Source: Seleniivibrio woodruffii (lineage in GTDB: Bacteria; Chrysiogenota; Deferribacteres; Deferribacterales; Geovibrionaceae). From it: a DNA stretch of 64,000 bases. Below the pieces are notes generated by a model. It searched no databases. It was not told where the DNA came from and saw nothing but the letters and a program-made list of their open reading frames with translations. Position 1 is the first letter of the stretch, and every line of letters starts with the position of its first letter. Both the position numbers and the translations under genes were made by a program. The DNA is taken from the NCBI RefSeq assembly GCF_029267515.1, contig NZ_JAJUIS010000006.1:1-64000 (forward strand). The letters are read 5' to 3'. Of the stretch, positions 8,086 to 17,314 are shown in pieces.

Positions 8086-8970
8086 ATGAAAAACAGTCAC
8101 GATTTTATATATGCCGCGGTTAGCGCGTTACCTGATCCTGTATATGTGTTTTCCGAGAACGGAGACTATGTCGATGTTATCGGGCGAGGTGCAGGCGACG
8201 GAAAAATGCTTATTGGCAGAAATATTTATGAAGTTGTTGACAGACAGCTCGCAGACAGGTTCATTACCATAATCCGCGAGACGATATCCGCCGACGAACC
8301 CAATATTTATGAATACGATTTCGAAGAACCGTCCTGCCGTGTGGGCGGAGCAGAACCGGGAAAAATATGGTTCGAGGCGCGTGTTGCCCCGTTCAGCTTT
8401 ATGGATAAAAAATGTGTCATATGGCTCGCCAGAGATATAACAGAGCAGAAAAATACTGAATCCAGACTGAAAGAAACGTCATTTTCAGATCCGCTCACAG
8501 GCGTTTATTCCCGCAGTTTTTTTATAACGGAGCTTAACAGTTTCTATCACAGGTTTCTGCGCACTTTCAGAACCTATTCGGTGATTTCCGTTGATCTCGA
8601 CGGTTTCCGCGAAACAATGGAAACGTACGGACAGAAGGTCTGCGATTCCCTTCTTGTGCACGTTGCTTCGGTGATGCGCCGTGTGCTGCGCCAGTCGGAT
8701 GTGATAGCAAGACTGGGCGGCGACAAATTTTCCGTTCTGCTTCCTGACACAGATTCCAAAGGGGCGGAAATACTTGCGGAGAGACTTCGCAGCGTTCTGG
8801 AAACAAGCGAAATAACTACCCCTTCGGGTAAACTGGTGCTTACGGCAAGTTTCGGATGCTCTCAGGTTTCAGCACAGGATGAAGCCTATGAAAACACGGT
8901 TTCACGCGCTGAAATTGCAGTCAGCATGGCAAAACTTGCAGGAAAAAACACGGTTCGCTCCATTCTCTGA
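8086..8970 (+). CDS. PAS-GGDEF protein with degenerate GGDKF site
   Basis: The product of about 294 residues has an N-terminal PAS domain (DFIYAAVSALPDPVYVFSENGDYVDVIG to WLARDITEQK) and a C-terminal GGDEF domain (DPLTGVYSRSFF onward). The signature is GGDKF (residues 211-215), with lysine replacing the second acidic residue, so diguanylate cyclase activity is doubtful. An inhibitory I-site RQSD (202-205) is kept five residues upstream, so it may act as a c-di-GMP receptor. The start is uncertain: ATG 8086 follows GAGGTG at about ten bases and begins at the PAS domain. An in-frame ATG at 8035 would add 17 residues without family support. Confidence 0.82.
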   Translation: MKNSHDFIYAAVSALPDPVYVFSENGDYVDVIGRGAGDGKMLIGRNIYEVVDRQLADRFITIIRETISADEPNIYEYDFEEPSCRVGGAEPGKIWFEARVAPFSFMDKKCVIWLARDITEQKNTESRLKETSFSDPLTGVYSRSFFITELNSFYHRFLRTFRTYSVISVDLDGFRETMETYGQKVCDSLLVHVASVMRRVLRQSDVIARLGGDKFSVLLPDTDSKGAEILAERLRSVLETSEITTPSGKLVLTASFGCSQVSAQDEAYENTVSRAEIAVSMAKLAGKNTVRSIL

Positions 8971-9029
8971 TATCATTTATCACTGTTTTGCTGATTTTGT
9001 GGTAAAATCAAATTAAAAACGGTGAGCTT

Positions 9030-9539
9030 ATGTTCCTACTGAAAGAAATTCCTGATAAAAAAGAGATAAAAACAGCCGCTGGCGATGACAGAAACATCGA
9101 CCCTTCTGCTGTGACCTCTGTGTTCTGCATACTCAAGGCATCCAGCGACATGCTGGTTGAGATAGAGAAGTTTTTTAGCGGGAAAAACCTTTCTCTTAGC
9201 AGATACAACGCTATTTCTGTTCTTGCCTCACATCCCGAAGGACTTTTTCCTTATGAGCTGGCAGATCATATGGGCATTTCCCGTGCCACAGCCTCCTCTG
9301 TTATAAAGGGGCTTGAGAGTTCCGGTTATGTCGGATCGGTTAAGTCCGGTGACGACAGGCGCATGAAAAAAATAACGGTTACAAAAGAGGGACTTTCTGT
9401 ATACGAATCAGCAGTTGCGCAGTTTTATACTATTCTTACTCTGCTTTTTGGTACACATGATAAAAAAGATGTAAAATTAGTGAATACTGTAATGAAATCC
9501 ATAAGTGAACGTGTGCAAAATTACAAAAATAACAGTTAA
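9030..9539 (+). CDS. MarR-family transcriptional regulator
   Basis: The 169-residue protein has a winged helix-turn-helix typical of MarR regulators: LSRYNAISVLASHPEGLFPYELADHMGISRATASSVIKGLESSGYV, then the wing VKSGDDRRMKKITVTKEG with the conserved DxRxxxxxLT-like pattern, and a C-terminal dimerisation helix. Length and order fit the family. It lies between two c-di-GMP signalling genes on the same strand and may belong to the same unit, but no target site was identified. The N-terminal 30 residues are charged and not conserved in the family. Confidence 0.88.
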   Translation: MFLLKEIPDKKEIKTAAGDDRNIDPSAVTSVFCILKASSDMLVEIEKFFSGKNLSLSRYNAISVLASHPEGLFPYELADHMGISRATASSVIKGLESSGYVGSVKSGDDRRMKKITVTKEGLSVYESAVAQFYTILTLLFGTHDKKDVKLVNTVMKSISERVQNYKNNS

Positions 9540-9593
9540 AAAATATTTTGTTTTCTGCTAGGTTTCTATATTCAGTTTTTGAAATAGGTTCAT

Positions 9594-10817
9594 ATGGACA
9601 AGATACTGGTTGTTGAAGACAGCAATATTCTGGGAACTCTCCTTAAAAAAAGGATAGAACTTGAAACCGGTCTGGAGGTTGACCACGCCGTAACATATGC
9701 AAAGGCGATGGAATACACATCGGCATTTGATTATTTTGCCGCTGTGGTTGACCTTAATCTTCCAGATGCCGCACAGGCGGGTATGGTTGATTTTGCACAG
9801 GATAAAAAGATTCCCGCAATCGTATACACCGGCGACTATGACGAGAATCTCCGCGAAAAGATCTGGAAAAAGAACATCGTCGATTACGTTCTGAAAAAGG
9901 ATCCGGACAGCGACATATATATCGCGAAACTTCTTAAACAGATGATGCTGAACCGCAATATAGACGTTATAGTTGCTGACGATTCACGTCTGATGCGGAA
10001 CAGAATAAAGGCGCTTCTTTCGGCACATCTTTTCCGTGTCCACACCTGCGAATCGGGTAAAGAAGCGTTTGAACTCGCCATGAAGCTGGAAAATCTGAAA
10101 ATAGTAATATCTGACTACCTTATGCCTGAGATATCGGGTTTCGATCTGGTGCGTCTCATCCGAAAAAAATTCACCAAGGACAAGGTTGCTTTCATCGGTA
10201 TGTCCAGAGAGGGAACGGCGGAGCTTTCGGCAAAATTTATTAAATACGGCGCAAATGATTTCCTGCTGAAACCGTTCAGCCCCGAACAGTTCTATTGCAG
10301 GGTAAACCAGAACCTTCAGACTCTGATGCTCATAGACCACATCCGCGATATGTCATATAAAGACTATCTGACAGGTCTTTACAACCGCAGATATTTCTTT
10401 ATGTATATGAATGAAGTATTTGACATTGAGAAATCAAAAAGCATAGCTGTGCTGGATATCGACCATTTCAAACGCATCAACGATTCTTTCGGGCATGATG
10501 TGGGCGACTACGTTTTAAAGAGCATATCAAAGGCGATAACTGAATATGTGGGCAGGCGCGGACTTGTTTCACGATTCGGCGGCGAAGAGTTCTGCATATA
10601 TGTTGAGCCGGGAGCCGACGACGAATATTTTGACGGACTGCGGAGCATGATTGAAAATTCAGGCGTATCGTATAATAACATAGAGATAAATATCACCGTG
10701 AGTATCGGAGTATGCTCAAGCTACGGCAAGGGGCTTGACAACATGATATCCACAGCGGACACTCTGCTTTATACCGCTAAGAACGAAGGCAGAAACAGGG
10801 TCTGCTCATCAAGCTGA
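9594..10817 (+). CDS. Dual-receiver response regulator with GGDEF output
   Basis: This 407-residue protein resembles PleD in layout: receiver domain 1 with phospho-acceptor D53 (VVDLNLPD), receiver domain 2 with D174 (ISDYLMPEISG), and a GGDEF domain with an intact GGEEF active site (residues 329-333) and DIDHFKRINDSFGHDVGD. It is expected to make c-di-GMP from two GTP when phosphorylated. No RxxD inhibitory site is present at the usual position before GGEEF (GRRG is found there), so product inhibition is probably absent. No cognate histidine kinase is adjacent. The start follows AGGTT. Confidence 0.92.
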   Translation: MDKILVVEDSNILGTLLKKRIELETGLEVDHAVTYAKAMEYTSAFDYFAAVVDLNLPDAAQAGMVDFAQDKKIPAIVYTGDYDENLREKIWKKNIVDYVLKKDPDSDIYIAKLLKQMMLNRNIDVIVADDSRLMRNRIKALLSAHLFRVHTCESGKEAFELAMKLENLKIVISDYLMPEISGFDLVRLIRKKFTKDKVAFIGMSREGTAELSAKFIKYGANDFLLKPFSPEQFYCRVNQNLQTLMLIDHIRDMSYKDYLTGLYNRRYFFMYMNEVFDIEKSKSIAVLDIDHFKRINDSFGHDVGDYVLKSISKAITEYVGRRGLVSRFGGEEFCIYVEPGADDEYFDGLRSMIENSGVSYNNIEINITVSIGVCSSYGKGLDNMISTADTLLYTAKNEGRNRVCSSS

Positions 10818-10885
10818 AAACTCTTGTCCCGCTCTCAGTATTTTAGTAAGATAATTCCATTACGAACAATATCTTCGGGTGATTA

Positions 10886-13006
10886 ATGAGAGACAGGCTA
10901 TATCAGGAATTTCAGTTCAGAAAAAACCACATCGACAGCGTTATCGACCTTTATCTGGAAGGGAACACCGTTCCGTTCATTGCGCGGTACCGCAAAGAAA
11001 TGACGGGGAGCATGGATGCGGAGGATATCCGCAATATCATAGACAGGTACGAGTACCTTGAAAACCTTGCCAAGCGTAAGGAAGAGGTCATCGCCGCCAT
11101 CGACGAACGGGGCAAGCTCACCGATGAGCTTAAAAAGCGTATCCTCGCCGCAGAGACGCTTAAAGAGGTTGAAGATCTCTACGAACCTTATAAATCCAAA
11201 AAGAAAACTAAAGCGGACATAGCCCGTGAAGCCGGACTGGAGCCGCTTTCCTTCTATATCAAATCAAATGAAAATCTTTCCGGTCTGGAAAATGAGGCGG
11301 CTAAGTATATCAATGAAGCCGTTGCTGACGCTCAGACTGCAATAACCATGGCTTCGGACATCATAACCGAGGACATCGGGCACGATGTGGATGTGAAAAA
11401 CCGCATCCGTGAGCTTTATACTCTTTACGGCGTTCTGGAATCATCTCAGAAAACCGAGAGCAAGGAACGCAACCCATACGAGGACTATTACCGGTTTTCA
11501 CAGAAGCTCAGTGAGATACCGCCACACAGGGTGCTTGCCATGTTTCGCGGCGAACGCGAGAAGATACTGAAACTGAAACTGGTCATAGACGAGGAGATGT
11601 GCCTCAACGCCATCCAGAAGGTATCTGCGGACAAGGGCGTCGTGAAGAACGACATAACCGTTAAGTGTTTGCGTCAGGCGTTCAAGAAGATGATAGAGCT
11701 TTCCCTTGAGCTTGAGTTCCGCGGCGAACTGAAAGAGAAGGGCGAGCTGAAAGCAATAGAGGTGTTCGCGGACAACCTGAAAAACCTTCTGCTTACTCCA
11801 ACCGTTAAGAACAAGACCATTATGGGTGTAGACCCTGCGTTCCGCACAGGGTGTAAATACGCCGTTGTTGATCCGACCGGGATGCTTCTTGGGCACGGAG
11901 TTATGTATCCCACGAAGCCGCAGGAGGACGTCGAGGGTGCGCGCAGAATTTTCCTGAAAGCAGTCAAAGATTTCGGCGTAAATGCAGTCGCCATAGGCAA
12001 CGGCACCGCCAGCCGCGAAACAGAGGAGTTCATAGCCTCTGTGATAAAATCAGACAGTCTGGACATAAGATACACCATCGTCAGCGAAGCCGGCGCAAGC
12101 GTATATTCCGCAGGGGACGTTGCCAAGAAGGAGTTCCCAGACCTTGACGTTTCCATACGCGGTGCAGTTTCCATAGCAAGACGGGTAATAGACCCTCTGG
12201 CGGAGCTTGTAAAGATAGAACCGCAGGCTATCGGAGTCGGCATGTACCAGCACGACGTGCAGGGCAAAAAACTTGACAAAACATTGACGGAAGTTGTTGA
12301 AGATGTGGTGAATAATGTAGGGGTTGACCTGAACACAGCCAGCGCTTCCCTTTTGTCCTACGTTTCAGGTCTCAGCGCATCACTTGCGGAAAAGATAGTC
12401 CGTTTTCGCGAGAGAATAGGGCGTTTCACCTCGCGTCAGGAACTGATGAACGTTGACGGTGTCGGCGAGCAGACTTTTAGGCAGGCGGCGGGCTTCCTCA
12501 AGGTTTACGGCGGGCAGGAGAAGCTGGACAGTATGTTCATCCACCCCGAAAGCTATGGCGCGGTGCACGCTTTCCTCACGGCGATGAACCTTAGCGTGGA
12601 TAAATGCGAGATGGTGAAACTTGCCGTAAAAGGCAAGGACATCCCTTCCATGGCAAATAAACTCGGTATAGGCGAGTACACTATTAAGGATATTATAGAC
12701 AACCTTGAAAAACCGGACAGGGACATCAGGGACGATGTTGACCCTGTTATATTCAAGGCAGGGGTCATAAGCATTAACGAACTGAACGTGGGCGACATAC
12801 TTACGGGCAAAATAAGCAACGTTGTGGATTTCGGAGCGTTTGTGGATGTGGGACTTAAAAACGACGGTCTGGTGCATATTTCCCAGCTTGCGGACAAGTT
12901 TGTAAAGGTGCCTTCAGAGGTTGTTAAGGTCGGTCAGATAGTCAGAACCAAGGTTTTAAGCATAGATAAGGAACGGGGCAGACTCTCACTGTCCATGAGG
13001 ATATGA
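10886..13006 (+). CDS. tex: Tex-family S1 RNA-binding transcription accessory protein
   Basis: The 706-residue protein matches Tex throughout: an N-terminal helical region (LEGNTVPFIARYRKEMTGSMD, EDLYEPYKSKKKTKADIAREAGLEPL), a YqgF/RNase H-like core (MGVDPAFRTGCKYAVVD; AIGNGTASRETEEF), tandem helix-hairpin-helix elements (GVDLNTASASLLSYVSGLSASLAEKIVRFR) and a C-terminal S1 domain (GDILTGKISNVVDFGAFVDVGLKNDGLVHISQL). Tex binds nucleic acids and influences transcription and translation, though its exact role varies between species. It overlaps the next gene by four bases (ATGA), suggesting translational coupling. Confidence 0.96.
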   Translation: MRDRLYQEFQFRKNHIDSVIDLYLEGNTVPFIARYRKEMTGSMDAEDIRNIIDRYEYLENLAKRKEEVIAAIDERGKLTDELKKRILAAETLKEVEDLYEPYKSKKKTKADIAREAGLEPLSFYIKSNENLSGLENEAAKYINEAVADAQTAITMASDIITEDIGHDVDVKNRIRELYTLYGVLESSQKTESKERNPYEDYYRFSQKLSEIPPHRVLAMFRGEREKILKLKLVIDEEMCLNAIQKVSADKGVVKNDITVKCLRQAFKKMIELSLELEFRGELKEKGELKAIEVFADNLKNLLLTPTVKNKTIMGVDPAFRTGCKYAVVDPTGMLLGHGVMYPTKPQEDVEGARRIFLKAVKDFGVNAVAIGNGTASRETEEFIASVIKSDSLDIRYTIVSEAGASVYSAGDVAKKEFPDLDVSIRGAVSIARRVIDPLAELVKIEPQAIGVGMYQHDVQGKKLDKTLTEVVEDVVNNVGVDLNTASASLLSYVSGLSASLAEKIVRFRERIGRFTSRQELMNVDGVGEQTFRQAAGFLKVYGGQEKLDSMFIHPESYGAVHAFLTAMNLSVDKCEMVKLAVKGKDIPSMANKLGIGEYTIKDIIDNLEKPDRDIRDDVDPVIFKAGVISINELNVGDILTGKISNVVDFGAFVDVGLKNDGLVHISQLADKFVKVPSEVVKVGQIVRTKVLSIDKERGRLSLSMRI

Positions 13007-14166
13007 TGTTTATACTGGACAAACCATATGTGTCTAAGGTGCTTCTGGACACAATAAAACGGAATAATTACCCTGTATTGGACAACGAGATGGCGCGTGA
13101 GCTTCTTGGAACCGGCAGCCACCTCATAAGCCCCGAAAGATTTGCGGACAGATTTCGAAGCAAACCCGTGATATATACAAATTCGGAGAACGCAGTCGCT
13201 TGGATAAACGAGAATCTGATGTTCTCTGATATAGTTGAGAAGGTTGATCTTTTTAAAAATAAAGTCAAATTCCGCGACCTTTTGAGCGGTATGTTCCCCG
13301 ATTTTTTTTATCAAGAGGTGCTCTTCCATGAGATAGAGGCACTCAGAGCGAAGGATTTGCAGTTCCCTTTCATAATAAAGCCTGCGGTGGGATTTTTCAG
13401 CCTCGGCGTACACTACGTTGAGGATGAGAACTCATGGAAGACTGTTCGCCCGCAGATAATCGCTGAGATGCAGAAGGTCAGGGACTATTACCCCGATGAC
13501 GTTCTGAATACCCACAGCTTCATAATTGAAGAGGTCATTGAGGGTATCGAATACGCCATTGACGGATATTACAATGCGGAGGGCGAACCCGTTATACTGA
13601 ATGTGCTCAAACATTATTTTGCCGGAGCGGAGGACGTTTCAGACAGGGTGTATGTCACATCCGTGCCTATCGTTAAAGAGATATCGGAAAAGGTACGGAA
13701 ATTTCTCATTTCTCTCGGCAGACTGGCAGTGGTCTCAAACTTCCCATTCCATATCGAAGTGCGCATCGACAAGAACGGCAAAGTGGTTCCCGTTGAGCTG
13801 AACCCGCTGCGTTTTGCCGGATGGTGCTGCACTGATATTTCTGTTTTCGCATACGGTGTGAACACTTACGAATATTTTGCAGAGAGCCGCGAACCCCATT
13901 GGGATGAAATTGGCGAGATATGCGGAGACAGAGTATACGCAATGATCGTTGTGGAGAAAAGTTCTAAGATAGATGACAGTATGCTGCTGGGATTCAATTA
14001 TGAGAAGCTGAAAAGCAGTTTTACCCATGTTCTTGAACTGCGCGAGACGGATTTTGTTAAATACGGGGTGTTCTGTTTCCTGTTCGCGGAAACCGACAGG
14101 GAGGACGCGCCCGAACTGAAAGCTATTCTGAACTCTGATCTGTCGGAATATCTTTTATACTGCTGA
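13003..14166 (+). CDS. ATP-grasp domain protein of unknown substrate
   Basis: This 387-residue protein has the three-part ATP-grasp plan. Residues 110-190 include FPFIIKPAVGFFSLGVHYV, the ATP-binding lysine and flexible loop. SFIIEEVIEGIEYAIDGYYN is the hinge and beta-strand pair. FHIEVRIDKNGKVVPVELNPLRFAGWC carries the metal-binding E and N residues. Such enzymes join a carboxylate to an amine or thiol via an acyl-phosphate. The substrate cannot be named. It starts within the tex stop codon, and its last 44 bases overlap the 3' end of the convergent dus gene. Confidence 0.82.
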   Translation: MMFILDKPYVSKVLLDTIKRNNYPVLDNEMARELLGTGSHLISPERFADRFRSKPVIYTNSENAVAWINENLMFSDIVEKVDLFKNKVKFRDLLSGMFPDFFYQEVLFHEIEALRAKDLQFPFIIKPAVGFFSLGVHYVEDENSWKTVRPQIIAEMQKVRDYYPDDVLNTHSFIIEEVIEGIEYAIDGYYNAEGEPVILNVLKHYFAGAEDVSDRVYVTSVPIVKEISEKVRKFLISLGRLAVVSNFPFHIEVRIDKNGKVVPVELNPLRFAGWCCTDISVFAYGVNTYEYFAESREPHWDEIGEICGDRVYAMIVVEKSSKIDDSMLLGFNYEKLKSSFTHVLELRETDFVKYGVFCFLFAETDREDAPELKAILNSDLSEYLLYC

Positions 14167-15133
14167 AATAATTTTCCAGCATATCGTCAAGCTGCCGTCT
14201 GTCGCGGCACTCGTATACGCTGTTTCGAAGCGAAGCCGCGCCTGGCAGTCCTTTCATAAGCCAGACTATGTATTTTTTTGAAACGTCCAGATATCTGCTG
14301 CCTCTGGCATTCTGCATTTCGTATTCCATGATTTTAAAGATAAGCTCTTTCAGCCTGGAAGTATCCAGATAATTGTCAGGATCTTTTCCGTCTGCAAGCG
14401 CCTGAAATATCCACGGCTGCTTCATCATTCCGCGCCCTATCATAACGCCGTCAACACCGGTGGAAAGCATCCTGTCGTATGTTTCCATATCGATTATGTC
14501 GCCGTTTCCTATGATTGGCAATTTTGCCCGTGATTTCGCATCGGCTATCATTTCGTAATGTACCTGACCGCCAAAGCCTTCCGCTTTTGTTCGCCCGTGC
14601 AGAGTAACTGCCGAAGCACCCTCTTCGTGCGCTATTTTAATTATTTCGTTATAGTTTATGGTGCCCGCGTCCCAGCCGAGACGTATCTTTATTGAGAGCG
14701 GCACGTCTCCGCAGGCGGATCTTGCAGCGCTGATGACCTTCGCTATGTTCTCTTCGTCCCTTAGCATAGCAGCGCCGCTGCCCGTTTTGATAACTTTTTT
14801 GACCGGACAGCCCATGTTGATGTCTATGACGGCGGGAGTGATGGTATCCAGCACAACCTTTACGGCATCCGCATAATTTTCATGGCGGCTTCCGAAAAGC
14901 TGAACACCCAGCGGCATATCGCAGTCGTTGGTGCGCAGAAATACCATGGTGCCGGAACCTTTGCGGATGAGTCCTTCGACGCTGACCATCTCTGTAAAGA
15001 GCAGCCCGCCGGAGAAAAGCCGCACAACCTTGCGGAAAGAGGGTGTTGAAACCCCTGCCAGCGGTGCGCCGAACATCGGCTGATTTTTCAGCATTTCAAG
15101 ATAATTACTTGTTAATGTGCTGTGCTCTGTCAT
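14123..15133 (-). CDS. dusB: tRNA-dihydrouridine synthase
   Basis: Dus enzymes reduce uridines in the tRNA D-loop using FMN and NADPH. The 336-residue product shows MFGAPLAGVSTPSFRKV, GVQLFGS, IDINMGCPVKKVIKTGSGAAMLRD with the active-site cysteine (NMGCP), IKIRLGWD, TLHGRTKAEGFGG, PIIGNGDI and GVMIGRGMMKQPWIF. This is closest to the bacterial DusB type. Its start overlaps the end of tsaD by 29 bases, so translation is probably coupled. The opposite end overlaps the ATP-grasp gene by 44 bases. It is the last gene of the ftsE-to-dus run. Confidence 0.94.
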   Translation of the reverse strand: MTEHSTLTSNYLEMLKNQPMFGAPLAGVSTPSFRKVVRLFSGGLLFTEMVSVEGLIRKGSGTMVFLRTNDCDMPLGVQLFGSRHENYADAVKVVLDTITPAVIDINMGCPVKKVIKTGSGAAMLRDEENIAKVISAARSACGDVPLSIKIRLGWDAGTINYNEIIKIAHEEGASAVTLHGRTKAEGFGGQVHYEMIADAKSRAKLPIIGNGDIIDMETYDRMLSTGVDGVMIGRGMMKQPWIFQALADGKDPDNYLDTSRLKELIFKIMEYEMQNARGSRYLDVSKKYIVWLMKGLPGAASLRNSVYECRDRRQLDDMLENYFSSIKDIPTDQSSE

Positions 15134-16085
15134 GTGCCGTTTCTATGAGTGATGAAAATTTTCTGAGTTTAAAGAACCGATGCGCAGCAAAGGCTATCAT
15201 ATCGCCGTTGTCCGTGCAGAGTTTTTTTGACGGAAAATATACGTTAAAACCTTTCTGTGCCGCGAACGCCTGTCGTATGTATCCGTTGCAGGCAACTCCG
15301 CCCGCCACCACGACGTTCTTTCTGCCTGTTTCCTTCGCAACGCGAAGGGTCTTCATTATGAGGGTTTCCGCAACGGTCTTCTGAAAAGAGGCCGCTATGT
15401 CCGCAGGGGACACGCTGTTCTCCTTTATCTTGTTCATAACGGCGGTTTTAAGCCCGCTGAATGAATAATTGTTCTCTTTGCGTATGGCTATGGGAAAGTT
15501 TACAGCTTTTTCGTTTCCTTCCTTTGCCAGTGCTTCGATGAGCGGACCGCCTGGGTAGCCCAGTTCCATCATCTTAGCCACCTTATCGAAAGATTCTCCG
15601 GCAGCATCGTCAACGGTTTTTGCCAGCAGCTCGAAGTTATATGCCGCGTCCACGTCGTAAATATGCGTGTGTCCGCCGGAGATTATAAGGGCTGTATAGG
15701 GAGGTTTAAGTTCCGGATGTTCCAGTTCCGCAGCAAGGATATGGGCTGAAAGGTGGTTGACAGGTATAACCGGAATTTTCAGAGCGTATCCCAGTGCCTT
15801 TCCGAAAGATACGCCCACAAACAGCGCACCGATAAGTCCGGGGGCTGTTGTAACGGCTATCATATCAAGATCATGCGGGGTGAGCTGCGCTTGTTCCATA
15901 CATTTTGAGAAGAGTTCCTCAACTTTCAGTATGTGGTTGCGTGACGCAACCTCCGGCACAACCCCTCCGAATTTATTGTGAATATCTATCTGGGAGTTGG
16001 TGAAACTCGCCAGTATCCCTTTCTCTGTGTCAAACACCGCAAGCGAGGTTTCGTCGCAGGAGGTTTCGATTCCTAAGATTATCAC
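15105..16085 (-). CDS. tsaD: tRNA N6-threonylcarbamoyladenosine synthase subunit TsaD
   Basis: TsaD transfers the threonylcarbamoyl group to A37 of ANN-decoding tRNAs with TsaB and TsaE, neither encoded here. The 326-residue product has the family features: MIILGIETSCDETSLAVF, the metal-binding HLSAH motif (VNHLSAHILAAE), TTAPGLIGALFVG, IISGGHTHI, DDAAGESFDKVAKMMELGYPGGP and VAGGVACNGYIR. Length is normal. The ATG overlaps the stop of the upstream deacetylase gene by four bases. Confidence 0.97.
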   Translation of the reverse strand: MIILGIETSCDETSLAVFDTEKGILASFTNSQIDIHNKFGGVVPEVASRNHILKVEELFSKCMEQAQLTPHDLDMIAVTTAPGLIGALFVGVSFGKALGYALKIPVIPVNHLSAHILAAELEHPELKPPYTALIISGGHTHIYDVDAAYNFELLAKTVDDAAGESFDKVAKMMELGYPGGPLIEALAKEGNEKAVNFPIAIRKENNYSFSGLKTAVMNKIKENSVSPADIAASFQKTVAETLIMKTLRVAKETGRKNVVVAGGVACNGYIRQAFAAQKGFNVYFPSKKLCTDNGDMIAFAAHRFFKLRKFSSLIETAHDRAQHINK

Positions 16086-17314
16086 CTTGCCGCAAGCTCC
16101 TTAACGGGGACTATATCAACACCCATGGCTTCCAATTCGGGAAGCATTTCTACCAGAACATTCACCGTCGCTTCGCGCAGGTGACCAATCATGATGATGG
16201 AGCCGTTAGCCTTCGCAAGGTTTACGCCGTCCATTATCTTTCCTCTTATATATGCAGGATCGGATTCGTTGTCGATGAATTTGTTGTTTATTGCACAGAC
16301 CATGCCCGCTTTCAGACATTCGTCGTATGCAACCGTCTTAGGCGAGGTGTAGCTGTCAACATAGAAGTTTGTATAGCTTTTCATAACGCTGAAAACCTGC
16401 TGCATCTTCTCGCGGCTTTCAGTAAGTCCAGAACCCATGTGGTTGTTGAATCCGTCTATTTTTCCGCCGAGGTCCTCAACGTTTTTGCGCAGAGATATTT
16501 CCACCAGACTTTCAGGCATGTTCAGCAGTACGGCTCCCTTGCCGGGGTCGTTCTGGGGATAGGATTTCGGCTCCATGGGCTGGTGCAGAAATACCGTTTT
16601 GCCCAGCCTGCGGAAAATTTCCGCAGATTCCCTGCTGTGGGGGGTATAGGGGATGATAGCCATTGCGAGGGGATATTTCACCCTGCCGAGCTTCTCCGCC
16701 AGAGGCACACTGTATCCGCAGTCGTCTATTACGAAAGCAATTTTAGCTCCGCCGTAATTGTGTGCAACAGGGGGCTTCTTTTCAGCTGCGGGTTTTTTTT
16801 CAACCGTTCTTTCGATGAAATCTATAACAGTGGCAAGGTTTCCGCTTTCAAAGGTAACTGATTTACCGACTTCCGGTTCAGCACCCATTGCGGAAATACG
16901 TCCGGCGATGCTCTCTTTAAGAGATTTAAGAGAGGCGTCGCCCTGATCAATTATGATATGGAGCCTGAGAACGTCGCCGTCCTGTTTTTCAGTGGTTTCT
17001 TTGATGCTGCTGCTGTCCAGTCCGTTGTCGAACAGGGAGAGCGCGACGGCATCCATAACTGAGCGCTTGTCAAGCCCCTGTGCGTGGGGGTTGTCATCCT
17101 TTGCGATGTCCTTTGGTGCATTGACAGGTGCCTGTACAACTTCTTTAGGCTTTTGTGCGGGAGCATCGTCTTTCAGAATGAAGTGGAGTATGCCCATGGA
17201 TGCGAATATTGCCGCAACCACGGCAAAAGCTCCCACTATGAGGAGCTTTTTCATATCTGGTTTATTTTTATTACCTTTTTCAGGTTTCTGGCTGAAATTA
17301 TTTTGCAGCTGCAT
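16082..17314 (-). CDS. Divergent polysaccharide deacetylase (YibQ family)
   Basis: The 410-residue protein has a short cytoplasmic start, one membrane segment (LLIVGAFAVVAAIFASMGILHFIL), a linker with charged and Pro/Ala stretches, and a C-terminal NodB-like barrel: AKIAFVIDDCGYSVPLAEKLG, PLAMAIIPYTPHSRESAE, VFLHQPMEPKSYP, NHMGSGLTE, FYVDSYTSPKTVAYDECLKAG and IIMIGHLREAT. Family members lie next to EnvC and CtpA homologues in many bacteria and are thought to act on the cell envelope. The enzymatic substrate is not established. It overlaps ctpA by 17 bases. Confidence 0.9.
   Translation of the reverse strand: MQLQNNFSQKPEKGNKNKPDMKKLLIVGAFAVVAAIFASMGILHFILKDDAPAQKPKEVVQAPVNAPKDIAKDDNPHAQGLDKRSVMDAVALSLFDNGLDSSSIKETTEKQDGDVLRLHIIIDQGDASLKSLKESIAGRISAMGAEPEVGKSVTFESGNLATVIDFIERTVEKKPAAEKKPPVAHNYGGAKIAFVIDDCGYSVPLAEKLGRVKYPLAMAIIPYTPHSRESAEIFRRLGKTVFLHQPMEPKSYPQNDPGKGAVLLNMPESLVEISLRKNVEDLGGKIDGFNNHMGSGLTESREKMQQVFSVMKSYTNFYVDSYTSPKTVAYDECLKAGMVCAINNKFIDNESDPAYIRGKIMDGVNLAKANGSIIMIGHLREATVNVLVEMLPELEAMGVDIVPVKELAAR

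Noticed and set aside
16181-16861. Long frame opposite the YibQ-like deacetylase gene
   Set aside because: Antisense shadow of a well-conserved gene; the encoded sequence shows no recognisable domain and no ribosome binding site.
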